From assembly GCF_000717345.1 (NCBI RefSeq), contig NZ_JNZA01000006.1:124001-188000 (forward strand): 64,000 nt of DNA, given 5' to 3'. Each line of letters begins with the position of its first letter. Positions within the stretch are counted from its first letter, which is position 1. The DNA comes from Streptomyces lydicus. GTDB lineage: Bacteria; Actinomycetota; Actinomycetes; Streptomycetales; Streptomycetaceae. Under the pieces are notes generated by a model. The model was not told the origin of the DNA and made no database searches. It worked only from the letters and a program-made list of their open reading frames with translations. The translations under genes and the position numbers were made by a program. Below are positions 8,131 to 16,663 of this stretch, in pieces.

Positions 8131-11100
8131 GCGGTTTCTCCCTTGCCTGCTCGGAGTTCGACGACGAGTCCGGTGAGCGCCGCGCGAACCGGGTGGGTGG
8201 ACGCGTCGGTGACGCCCCGGAAGACCGCACGGCGTGCACCCGGCGTGAAATGAAGCATGTCGCCGACCAATTCACAGTTGCTCACTGCTTCGAGCCTCGC
8301 CCACTCGACCACCGGACGCGGGCCCGAGCGCACCTCCAACCTGGCTATGGGACTCATGCGCCAGGACTCACCACCAGCCGGCACCTTGACCTCGGCCGTG
8401 ACCTGCCACGCGCCGGATGCGTCGACCATGGCATCGAGATCGTCCAGCTTCGGAGGTTCGACCGCGTCCTTGACCTTTGCCGACGCCCTGCCGGTGATCT
8501 TGAGTCGCTTGCGTACCCTGCTGGTACCGCTGGGCCTCTTCTCCTGAGGGATCGCCACGAGCTCGCGCACGGCTCTGTTGGTCTCCGTGGTCAACGCCGC
8601 GATCCTGCGATGGGCCGACGGCGCGTAGCGCAATCTCAGCTCCTCAGTCTGTCCCCACTTGTTGTGCTCAGGTGGCTCGGAGGTACGCAGGAACTCCTCT
8701 GCCTCCTCGGCGAACGGCGCGTCTTCGCCTGCAGCCCGGCCCGCGAGCAGGACTGCCTGAAACGGATTGGTTCCGATCGGAAGGTCCGGAACCCGGCTCG
8801 TCTTGACCGTCATGCGGTTCCCGCGCATTGCGGTCACCTGGTTGATCCTGCCGTCCGCGTCGGACGCCTCGGTCACGAGGAGAACTGCCCGATGCTCCCT
8901 TGCCGGCCCCGTGGAACCGTCGCGCGCGGGCACCCGCAACGGGACAGTGGTGACGGCAACTTGGCCGGCCGCGGTGAGTCGGTCCACCGTGGTGCCGCTC
9001 AGGAATGCCTGAAGGGCGCGTGAGCGCGCGGGCTGGTGCACCTGGGGATCGACACGCTCCTCCTCGAGGTACTCGACGCCGTTGCGCAGCGTTCTCACCG
9101 AGGCATCCAGCAGCGGCTGCCGGTCACCTCCCGCAGTCATCGCGGCCCAGAAGTTGCGACCGAGCGCTCCGACCAGACGCTGGTGCATGCGCTCGAGACT
9201 GTCCTCGTCGTCGCCGGAATCACCCTCGTAGTCCTGGCCGACCTCCGCAAGGCTGGCCACATCGTGTGCTCCGACGATCAGAAAGGATGTGCCGGGGTCA
9301 TTGCCCTCGCGGGTGAGATGCAGTTCCTCGACCGTTCTCTCATCGGCCCACCAGGAACGCACCACGTCCACGTTGTCCGCTTCGGGGTCGGGACGGCCGA
9401 GCCAGGCAGGGCCGGCGAACCGCCTGCCCTGTACCTCCCGCCACGGCAGATCGAGCCGTCCGATCAATCGGCGCTCCACGTGCCCCTCGTGCGGCTCGGC
9501 GAGTGTGGAGTTCACGAGAACCAGGCCCAAGCGGCTGGCCGCCCATAGAGTGGCCTTGCCGAGGCCGTACGAACCTCCTGCCGCCACATCGGATTTATGA
9601 CTGTCGAGTTGACGCCGCACCACGGCGGAGAATCGACCGTCCTCGTAGTCGTCCCCGGTCAGCCCGTTGGCGTTGTAGTCGTCCACGCGAAGGAGCACCA
9701 GCCGGTCCCGCTCCTGCATTTCCCGCAGGCCGACGCTGACGACACGTCCGACCTTCTGATCCTGCGCGGCGGCCGCCTCGTAGTGCGGCACAAGGTCGTC
9801 CCAGCGGATCGCCGTACGGAATCGTGCCAGGGCGTCGCCGGTCAGTTCATGCAAGGTGTAGCGAACCCGGACCGGTCGGTCGTTCTCCTTGAGGCGCTCG
9901 TCGAGGCTGTTCTGGGTCGCCTCACGCGCCAGCACTCCCAGGTCCGCCTCGAAGGCGAAGGCCGCCGCGTTGCCGAACTCCCGTCCCCCGTCGTCATGTC
10001 CGGGACGGTGGTACCACACAGCCGGCGTCGCCGACAGTTCCGTCTGTCGTTCCGGAGCATCTCGGAGACCCTGCTCGCTCTCGTCCTCGGCCGTGAACGC
10101 CTCCTGCACCCTCGCCAGGAGGTCCGGGCTTGGCACAGAACGGGCCTCGAGCCATGCAGAGACAGGCGCCCGCGTCACTCCCAGCCGGCGCGCCAGCTCG
10201 ACTTCGTCCATCCCACTGCTGTGCATCCGTTCGGCCAACCATCGGCCGAACTCCGGCTCTCTCGAGGTCACCGTTCCTTCTTTCCCCTCGGACATTCTCT
10301 TCGCCTCGGACGTGCCGACTTCGCTTTCGAGTGGCTCGCCGGTACCGGATTCCCCCTGACCATCCTGGCCTTTGTGAAGCCCTGACCTTCCGGAGTCCTC
10401 CTGTGTGCCCTGTCGAGCGGCTCTTTGACAGCGCCGTGCCGCGGTGGGATCGTCGGGATCCAGGCCCATTTCGATCCTTATCGCCTTCATGGCGCGTTTC
10501 TCGATCTGCCGAATGCGCTCCCGTGTGACGCCGAATCTCCGACCGATCTCCTCAAGTGTCCAAAACTTGTCGTCGATGAACCCGTGTCGCAGGAGGAGGA
10601 CTTCCCGCATCCGTGCCGAAATCCCGGATGCCTCGATGATCTGGAAGAGTTCCTCGCGCTCGAAGCGCGATCGGAGTGTCTGCTCGGGGCCCGGCACCGC
10701 TTGCCCTTCACCGACGACCAGTTCTCCGAGGGTGGTGTTCTCGCTGACAGCGATCTCGAGCGAGATCACCGAACGGCGGCTGAGCCGCAGGCACTCCACG
10801 ACCCGCTTCGGACTGATGCCACAGGCCAGGGCCAGATCGTCCACATTGGGCTTGAAGCCTTGGTTCAGCGATATCCGTTCTCTCCTGCGAACCTTCTCGA
10901 TCTGCTCCCACATATGGACGGGAAGCCGGATGATCGAGCCTTCATTGATGATGGCTCTACTGATGTGTTGTCGAATCCACCAGGTTGCGTAGGTCGAGAA
11001 CTTACAGCCCAGTGACACATCGAACTTCTCCACCGCGCGTATCAGACCTGTCATGCCATGCTGAGCAAGGTCCTCGTACTCGGAACTTCCCTCCCTGTGT

Positions 11101-11783
11101 CCCAACGTATTCAGAATCTTGAGAACGAGTCGCTGATTATGAACAATCATCGCGGTGAAGGCGCGGTAGGCTTCGCTGTCTCTCGGCAGTCGCGCCGCAT
11201 AACCAGGGGGTAATGACTCCGAGGGCGTCCTCACCGCCCGGAAGAGGAGGCAGAGCCCCACTTCTTCCTCGGCGCTCAGCAGCCGCTGCTCAGGGGCCAC
11301 CCTCTTGGCGTCGGCCGCGATCAGAGCCTGAGCAGCACGCCTCGCCTCATCGTGGTTGCCGACGCGCACGGTGCCCCGCAGCGCCTCGAGATCCGGGACC
11401 TCCTCCACCTCTTCCTCGGGAAAGTCGAAGTCACCGGGTAACTCATCGGTTCGAGGGTCCTCATCGGTCCCAGGGGCCTCATCCGCGACGGGATCCCGGT
11501 CTGCGACGGGGTCCCGCTCGACCTCGGTTCGTTCACCGCCCGCCTCTGCCGCGTTGACCGCGGCGAGCAGAGCCCGAGCCTGCTCCGCATCAAGTCGCGC
11601 CGCCCTCATCACCTGGCCCATGGCAACGCGGAGTTCGACACCCTCTGCCGTGAATCGCCGCGTGAGCCCCACAAGTGCATCCAAACTGGCCTTGTCCAGC
11701 GGCTCGTTGGATGCACCGCACCGTACCGTCGCCATCGCGTCCCCGTGTCCCGTTCCCGCTCCCCGCCCTTCCCAGTCCATCAT
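8127..11783 (-). CDS. Sigma-70 factor / XRE-type HTH / GHKL ATPase fusion
   Basis: A 1218-residue multidomain protein. An acidic repetitive linker (DPVAD-type, about 90-130) leads into a sigma-70 module. Its region 2 spans about 208-282 (EDLAQHGMTGLIRAVEKFD, then FSTYATWWIRQHISRAI), region 3 about 285-345, and region 4 about 388-440 with helix-turn-helix TLEEIGRRFGVTRERIRQIE. After a Gln/Gly linker there is a second, Cro/CI-like HTH at about 512-562 (ELARRLGVTRAPVSAWLEAR). The C-terminal half carries GHKL signatures: N-box EATQNSLDE (622-630), DDYNANG (702-708, in place of DxGxG) and GGSYGLGK (737-744). MutL- and Hsp90-like ATPases share this fold. It is first in its operon and divergent from the helicase operon across 101 bases. 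The start is one of the adjacent ATG codons at 11783/11780. Confidence 0.85.
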   Translation of the reverse strand: MMDWEGRGAGTGHGDAMATVRCGASNEPLDKASLDALVGLTRRFTAEGVELRVAMGQVMRAARLDAEQARALLAAVNAAEAGGERTEVERDPVADRDPVADEAPGTDEDPRTDELPGDFDFPEEEVEEVPDLEALRGTVRVGNHDEARRAAQALIAADAKRVAPEQRLLSAEEEVGLCLLFRAVRTPSESLPPGYAARLPRDSEAYRAFTAMIVHNQRLVLKILNTLGHREGSSEYEDLAQHGMTGLIRAVEKFDVSLGCKFSTYATWWIRQHISRAIINEGSIIRLPVHMWEQIEKVRRRERISLNQGFKPNVDDLALACGISPKRVVECLRLSRRSVISLEIAVSENTTLGELVVGEGQAVPGPEQTLRSRFEREELFQIIEASGISARMREVLLLRHGFIDDKFWTLEEIGRRFGVTRERIRQIEKRAMKAIRIEMGLDPDDPTAARRCQRAARQGTQEDSGRSGLHKGQDGQGESGTGEPLESEVGTSEAKRMSEGKEGTVTSREPEFGRWLAERMHSSGMDEVELARRLGVTRAPVSAWLEARSVPSPDLLARVQEAFTAEDESEQGLRDAPERQTELSATPAVWYHRPGHDDGGREFGNAAAFAFEADLGVLAREATQNSLDERLKENDRPVRVRYTLHELTGDALARFRTAIRWDDLVPHYEAAAAQDQKVGRVVSVGLREMQERDRLVLLRVDDYNANGLTGDDYEDGRFSAVVRRQLDSHKSDVAAGGSYGLGKATLWAASRLGLVLVNSTLAEPHEGHVERRLIGRLDLPWREVQGRRFAGPAWLGRPDPEADNVDVVRSWWADERTVEELHLTREGNDPGTSFLIVGAHDVASLAEVGQDYEGDSGDDEDSLERMHQRLVGALGRNFWAAMTAGGDRQPLLDASVRTLRNGVEYLEEERVDPQVHQPARSRALQAFLSGTTVDRLTAAGQVAVTTVPLRVPARDGSTGPAREHRAVLLVTEASDADGRINQVTAMRGNRMTVKTSRVPDLPIGTNPFQAVLLAGRAAGEDAPFAEEAEEFLRTSEPPEHNKWGQTEELRLRYAPSAHRRIAALTTETNRAVRELVAIPQEKRPSGTSRVRKRLKITGRASAKVKDAVEPPKLDDLDAMVDASGAWQVTAEVKVPAGGESWRMSPIARLEVRSGPRPVVEWARLEAVSNCELVGDMLHFTPGARRAVFRGVTDASTHPVRAALTGLVVELRAGKGETA

Positions 11784-11884
11784 CAATCACGCCCTCACCG
11801 CCGGCGCTTCCTCAACAGGATCAGCAACGTGACGATCAATCACTCGCTACCTTGGTGGCGTCGGCGTGACCATGGGGAGAGTTG
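11784..11884. promoter_or_regulatory. Divergent promoter region between the two main operons
   Basis: A ~100-base gap between the divergently transcribed sigma-GHKL operon and the helicase operon. It must hold the promoters of both and is noticeably AT-richer than its flanks. No consensus pair can be assigned with confidence. Because one product carries a complete sigma-70 module plus an XRE-type HTH, this gap is the obvious place to look for autoregulation. Confidence 0.5.
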
Positions 11885-13504
11885 ATGCGGATCATCCCGA
11901 GCGAGATCTCGAGCAGCACCAGGAGCCGGGCCGAGCGCAGTGTGTTCGCGGCGCTCAAGGCCATCCCGGACGACCAGAGCGTCGCGCTGCACACGGTTCA
12001 CCTTCCCAGGCACCACAAGAAGCGTCTCGGCGAGATCGACTTCATTGTCATCATGCCCGACCTCCTGCTCTTCATCGAGGTGAAGGGCGGACGGGTGCAC
12101 CACCAGGACGGGAAGTGGTTCTACGGTCCGGTCGGCCGCGAGAAGGGCCCCAAGGAGAGCCCCTGGGAGCAGGCCAACGGGGGCATGCACGAGTTCGAAC
12201 GCGAAATGAGTGCGCTGGTGGGAAGCTTGAGGAACCACGGCGTGCCGAGCGGGTACCTGGTGATCACCCCGGACGTCAACATCCCGCGCATGACCCAGTT
12301 CGAGCCCCAGCAGTACCTCGGCCGGGATGCCTACGACGGCGGACGCGGCCTGGCGCAGGGTATGGAGCGAGCCGTCCGATTCTGGCTTCCACGGAACGGA
12401 TGGGCTCGCACCCCTGTCCCCGCCTCCCTGCGCAAGAGGATGCTCGAGGCCGTCCGACCGGATTTCGACCTGGTTCCGAATCTGCAGTCCCGGTTGACGC
12501 ATCTCGATGTCGCCTTCGAGCGCCTCACCGCTGAACAGCTCGACAGGCTCGACGAGTTGGAGTCGAACCCGCGCCTGATCTGGTCCGGCGGGGCCGGCAC
12601 AGGAAAGACATTTCTCGCCGCCGAGGCAGCCCGCCGCAAGGCTGCCAATGGCACTGTCCTGTTCACCTGCGCCAGCGTCACCTTGGCGGCCCACATGGCC
12701 GGCATCCTCGCCGACGACGCGATCACCGTCCTGCCGTTCGACCGCCTCGACGAAGTTCGCGGACGCACCTTCGACCATCTGATCGTGGACGAGGCGCAGG
12801 ATCTCATGACCTTCGAGGGCCTGGGCACCCTGGAGGAACTGGTGGACGGCGGCCTTGCCGAAGGCCGATGGATCTTCATGCTCGACCAGAACAACCAGGT
12901 ACTGGCTCCCGAGGCATATGACCCGGACGCCTGGGAATACCTGAGCCCGCTCGGCTCCCTATACGGCCCCATGAAGCGGAACTGCCGCAACACCGTGCAG
13001 ATAGTCAAGCAGGTCCACTTCTACACGGGCGCGGACCTGGGCATAGCCTCCGCGGGCGAAGGCGAACCGGTTCGGTTCACCGAAGTGCGGGACGCACAGG
13101 AGGAGGCCACCGTCCTCGATGCGTATGTGAACGAACTCGTTCAGGAAGGTGTCTCCCCAAGAGACATCACGCTGCTGTCCGCGTCGGGGAACTGGGAGAC
13201 GAGCTCGGCCCGTCTCTCACAGCGAGCCTCCAGAATCGAGCGTTTCGCGGACGTGGTCGGATCCGATCGGGCGGCCAAGCACCGGCTCACGTGGTCCTCC
13301 GTCGCCGACTTCAAGGGCCACGAGAACAACATTGTCTGCCTCATCGACCTCGAGCCCGATCAACTCGAGGGTCGGCTGGACGCGATCTATGTCGCATGGA
13401 CGAGGGCTCGCGCCCAGCTCTGGGTGGCCTGCCGCCCGGGCACCCATCAGGTACTCAAGGAGTTCGGTGTCGCCGTACTGAAGCGGGAGGGACGTCTCGG
13501 ATGA
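11885..13504 (+). CDS. NERD-domain SF1 DNA/RNA helicase
   Basis: 539 residues from ATG 11885, with GGGGAGA just upstream; an in-frame TTG precedes the ATG but is less likely. An N-terminal NERD (nuclease-related) domain spans about 15-165, with GEIDFIV and FIEVKGG carrying the Asp and the Glu-x-Lys expected of a PD-(D/E)xK-like fold. A superfamily 1 helicase core follows: Walker A GGAGTGKT (about 235-242), Walker B VDEAQD (301-306) and a motif VI-like VAWTRARAQLWV near residue 505. It likely unwinds nucleic acid and may cut it. It is the first gene of a four-gene operon, overlapping the DrmA-like gene by 4 bases (ATGA). Confidence 0.85.
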   Translation: MRIIPSEISSSTRSRAERSVFAALKAIPDDQSVALHTVHLPRHHKKRLGEIDFIVIMPDLLLFIEVKGGRVHHQDGKWFYGPVGREKGPKESPWEQANGGMHEFEREMSALVGSLRNHGVPSGYLVITPDVNIPRMTQFEPQQYLGRDAYDGGRGLAQGMERAVRFWLPRNGWARTPVPASLRKRMLEAVRPDFDLVPNLQSRLTHLDVAFERLTAEQLDRLDELESNPRLIWSGGAGTGKTFLAAEAARRKAANGTVLFTCASVTLAAHMAGILADDAITVLPFDRLDEVRGRTFDHLIVDEAQDLMTFEGLGTLEELVDGGLAEGRWIFMLDQNNQVLAPEAYDPDAWEYLSPLGSLYGPMKRNCRNTVQIVKQVHFYTGADLGIASAGEGEPVRFTEVRDAQEEATVLDAYVNELVQEGVSPRDITLLSASGNWETSSARLSQRASRIERFADVVGSDRAAKHRLTWSSVADFKGHENNIVCLIDLEPDQLEGRLDAIYVAWTRARAQLWVACRPGTHQVLKEFGVAVLKREGRLG

Positions 13505-16500
13505 AGGCCCTCGAGTCCCAACTTTCCGACCATCGCGACGACTTTGTGAGGTATCTGCGGCGCCAGCTCGTCGGACCTGCCGCGGCTGAGGACGAGACGC
13601 TCGCCGACCCACCTGACCGGCGCTATCTCATGGGCACCCTGTATCCGCGCGGCGCCTCCCTGACCGAACACTCACAGGACGAAGGCGAACAGGGTTTCAA
13701 CGAGACAGCCAGCGGAACCGGGGAGGAGGACGGCTTTGCCGATGACCCTGTGGCCGAGGCGAATGCATGGCTTCCCTCGTCTCTCGGCTTCTCCTTCTTC
13801 ACCAATGCCCGGCGTATCGAGGTCACGTGCGGGGCGTCACGCTACGCAACGCACCGTGAAGGCGGGCGACGCAGCTGGCAACGGCAGCCTCGGCTGTCCA
13901 CCACGAAGACCGTCGAGGTGGGAGGGGCGACCTCGATCCCGGTACTGGACGGGCACGGGCGCCTGCATGTCCGTTGGCGTCCCCACGGCGTCGGGTATCT
14001 CGTCACCTGCGTGCTCGCCAATGCGCATGACGAGGAGGAGAGCTCCCACAAGGACCGGGATCTGATGCTCTTCCAAGCCGAGCTGAAGGCCACGACGCTC
14101 GACGGAACGAAGATCCTCGAGTACCCGAGCACCCGTCTCAACAGCCGCGACGAGGAGGAGCAGGAGCTCCGCGTCCAATACCGGCACATCGTGACGAGGG
14201 CCGTGGGGCACGGATGCGCCGTCGAGTGGGACGAGGACTCCGCCGAGGTCTCCACCGTACGGGCGCAGGTCATGCCCCAGCAGGTGGTCGAGCACATCAA
14301 ACCGGACGGGCCGAAGGACCTGCCGGTGCTCAACCTCGCGTACCTGTCCCGGCGCGGGCTCGCCGTGGAAGACCTCCGGGCCGAGCTGCACTCCTTCGTT
14401 CACGGCTACCGCACATGGGTTGAGACCCAACAGGCGAAGGCGGGGTCCCTGGAGGGATGGGCCGCGGTACCCGCCGCACGCATCGTCAAGCGCATCGAGA
14501 CCGCGCTGGGCCGTATGGAGTCGGGCGTGGAGGCCCTCACCGCATCGACCCGAGCAGGGGCCCAGGCGCGCGAGGCCTTTCGGCTGGCAAACCGCGCCAT
14601 GGCGCTCCAGATGCTGCACAGTCGGCCCGAGCTGGCGGGCAGCCGTCGACGCAGGGACGGCGAGGTCCTCGAGCTGGCCGAGCCCGGTAGCGACTACGCA
14701 TGGCACCCGTTCCAACTCGCCTACTTCCTGCTCGTGGTCGAGGGCCTGATAAACCCCGAGCACGAAGACCGCAGAACGGTCGATCTCATCTGGTTCCCCA
14801 CCGGCGGCGGCAAGACGGAGGCCTACCTCCTCACTGCCTGTTTCGAGATCATCTGGCGCCGACTGCGGTTCGGTGCGGCTGGGGGAGGCACCGCCGTCCT
14901 GAGTCGGTACACGCTGAGCCTGCTCACCACTCAGCAGTTCCAACGCACGGCAACGGCCATCTGCGCTCTTGAGTACATCCGCGGGGGACACGACGGCCCG
15001 CTCTCCCACGACCTGGGAGAGGAGCCCATCTCCATCGGTCTCTGGGTGGGGAAGGACACCACTCCGAACAAGGTCGCCGCTGCTCAGGACGCGCTCGGCA
15101 TTCTGAAGCAGATGAACGAGCCCGATGACCGCTTCCTGCTGGAGCGCTGCCCATGGTGCGGTACCGAGATCGTCCCGGAACGACAAGGGCAGGACAAGGA
15201 CTTCGGTATCAGGGCGGACGGGGTGAGCACCTCCTTCTTCTGCCCACGCGGCACCTGCGTTTTCCATGAGCGGCTTCCGGTCTCCGTGGTGGACGAGCAG
15301 ATCTACGAGGAGCCGCCGACCTTCCTACTGGGCACCGTGGACAAGTTCGCGCGACTTGCATGGGAGCCGAAGGCGGGAAACCTTTTCGGTCGGAAGGGCA
15401 TACGCAAACCCTCACTGGTGATCCAGGACGAGCTGCATCTCCTGGCCGGACCCCTGGGGACAACGGTCGGCCTGTACGAATCGGCCATCCTCGAACTGTG
15501 CGCGTGGGACGGCACCGTGCCGAAGGTCATCGCCTCCACGGCGACCATCCGGCGCTCGCAGGACCAGGTTCGCAGCCTCTACGGGCGCCCCGCCCAACTC
15601 TTCCCCCCAGCCGGCATGAAGGCCGGCCACTCGTACTTCGCCTCACCGGACGAAGAGAAACCCGGGCGTCTGTACGTCGGAGTCATGGCTCAGGGGCACA
15701 CTGCGTCGACCTCGACCGTCCATGTGGGGGCGGCCGCACTGCAGGCCCCGAAGGAGATCTGCGACGACGACACCCTTCGGGACGCGTACTGGACCGCCGT
15801 CGCCTACCACAACAGCCTGCGAGAACTCGGCCGCACCGTCACCATCGCCCGGGACGACATCCCCGCGCGACTCGAGCACCTGACGAACGACGCGACGCGG
15901 CGCCGCACACTCAACGACGACTCGGTGGTCGAGCTCACCAGCAACATCCCCCGCGCCGCCCAACCACGGCTTCTCGAGCGCCTGGGCAAGCACTTCAAGG
16001 ATCGCGGCAGCATTTCCTTCCTCGCCACGACGAACATGCTCTCGGTCGGAGTCGACGTTCCCCGCCTCGGTCTCATGTTGATGAACGGGCAGCCCAAGAC
16101 GACATCGGAATACATCCAGGCCACCAGCCGCGTCGGCCGTCGTCATGTGCCGGGGTTGATCGTCACGCTCTTCCGCTCGACCAAGCCCCGCGACCGGTCG
16201 CACTACGAGTCCTTCGGCGTCTACCACCGCTCGCTCTATCGTCATGTCGAGCCCACCAGCGTCACGCCGTGGTCCATGCCCTCCCGCAATCGTGCCCTGC
16301 ATGCGGTGCTCGTCATTCTCGTACGCCACGGAATCGGTCTCAGCGCCGAGGACCGGGCGGGCGACATCCTCGATCACCCGGACGGCGTCGCGCGGGTCCG
16401 GGGCCTCATCGTGGATCACGTATTACGGGCCGACCCGACGGAAGCCGATGCTGCAGCCGAGAAGCTCGACTCGTTGATCGCGACCTGGCAGCAGGAGGCC

Positions 16501-16659
16501 GAGATCGCGCGGGGCGAGGGCAGCCGCCTCTATTACCAACCGCAGGGGCGCTTGCACACATCGCTTCTCACCGACTTCGGCAAGCAGGGCATCTGGGAAA
16601 CCCCGCAGTCGATGCGCAATGTCGACCGCGAGTGCCTCATTGTCGTGAGAGGGGCCTGA
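13501..16659 (+). CDS. drmA: DrmA-like DISARM helicase
   Basis: 1052 residues from ATG 13501. A long N-terminal domain (about 1-400) precedes an SF2-type helicase. It has Walker A PTGGGKT (433-439), a zinc-knuckle insertion with C550, C553, C581 and C586, and a Walker B-like QDELHLLAG (D643). A TATIRRS motif III and a C-terminal helicase lobe follow, with NMLSVGVDVPRL (about 846-857) and QATSRVGRR (about 872-880). This layout is that of DrmA, the helicase that acts with DrmB in DISARM. The gene is translationally coupled to its upstream neighbour and separated from drmB by 4 bases. Family assignment is by motif reading, not by search. Confidence 0.82.
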   Translation: MKALESQLSDHRDDFVRYLRRQLVGPAAAEDETLADPPDRRYLMGTLYPRGASLTEHSQDEGEQGFNETASGTGEEDGFADDPVAEANAWLPSSLGFSFFTNARRIEVTCGASRYATHREGGRRSWQRQPRLSTTKTVEVGGATSIPVLDGHGRLHVRWRPHGVGYLVTCVLANAHDEEESSHKDRDLMLFQAELKATTLDGTKILEYPSTRLNSRDEEEQELRVQYRHIVTRAVGHGCAVEWDEDSAEVSTVRAQVMPQQVVEHIKPDGPKDLPVLNLAYLSRRGLAVEDLRAELHSFVHGYRTWVETQQAKAGSLEGWAAVPAARIVKRIETALGRMESGVEALTASTRAGAQAREAFRLANRAMALQMLHSRPELAGSRRRRDGEVLELAEPGSDYAWHPFQLAYFLLVVEGLINPEHEDRRTVDLIWFPTGGGKTEAYLLTACFEIIWRRLRFGAAGGGTAVLSRYTLSLLTTQQFQRTATAICALEYIRGGHDGPLSHDLGEEPISIGLWVGKDTTPNKVAAAQDALGILKQMNEPDDRFLLERCPWCGTEIVPERQGQDKDFGIRADGVSTSFFCPRGTCVFHERLPVSVVDEQIYEEPPTFLLGTVDKFARLAWEPKAGNLFGRKGIRKPSLVIQDELHLLAGPLGTTVGLYESAILELCAWDGTVPKVIASTATIRRSQDQVRSLYGRPAQLFPPAGMKAGHSYFASPDEEKPGRLYVGVMAQGHTASTSTVHVGAAALQAPKEICDDDTLRDAYWTAVAYHNSLRELGRTVTIARDDIPARLEHLTNDATRRRTLNDDSVVELTSNIPRAAQPRLLERLGKHFKDRGSISFLATTNMLSVGVDVPRLGLMLMNGQPKTTSEYIQATSRVGRRHVPGLIVTLFRSTKPRDRSHYESFGVYHRSLYRHVEPTSVTPWSMPSRNRALHAVLVILVRHGIGLSAEDRAGDILDHPDGVARVRGLIVDHVLRADPTEADAAAEKLDSLIATWQQEAEIARGEGSRLYYQPQGRLHTSLLTDFGKQGIWETPQSMRNVDRECLIVVRGA

Positions 16660-16663
16660 AACA

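Noticed and set aside
13837..15267. Long minus-strand open frame opposite the DrmA-like gene
   Set aside because: It mirrors the real gene, has no domain features and is explained by high third-position GC.
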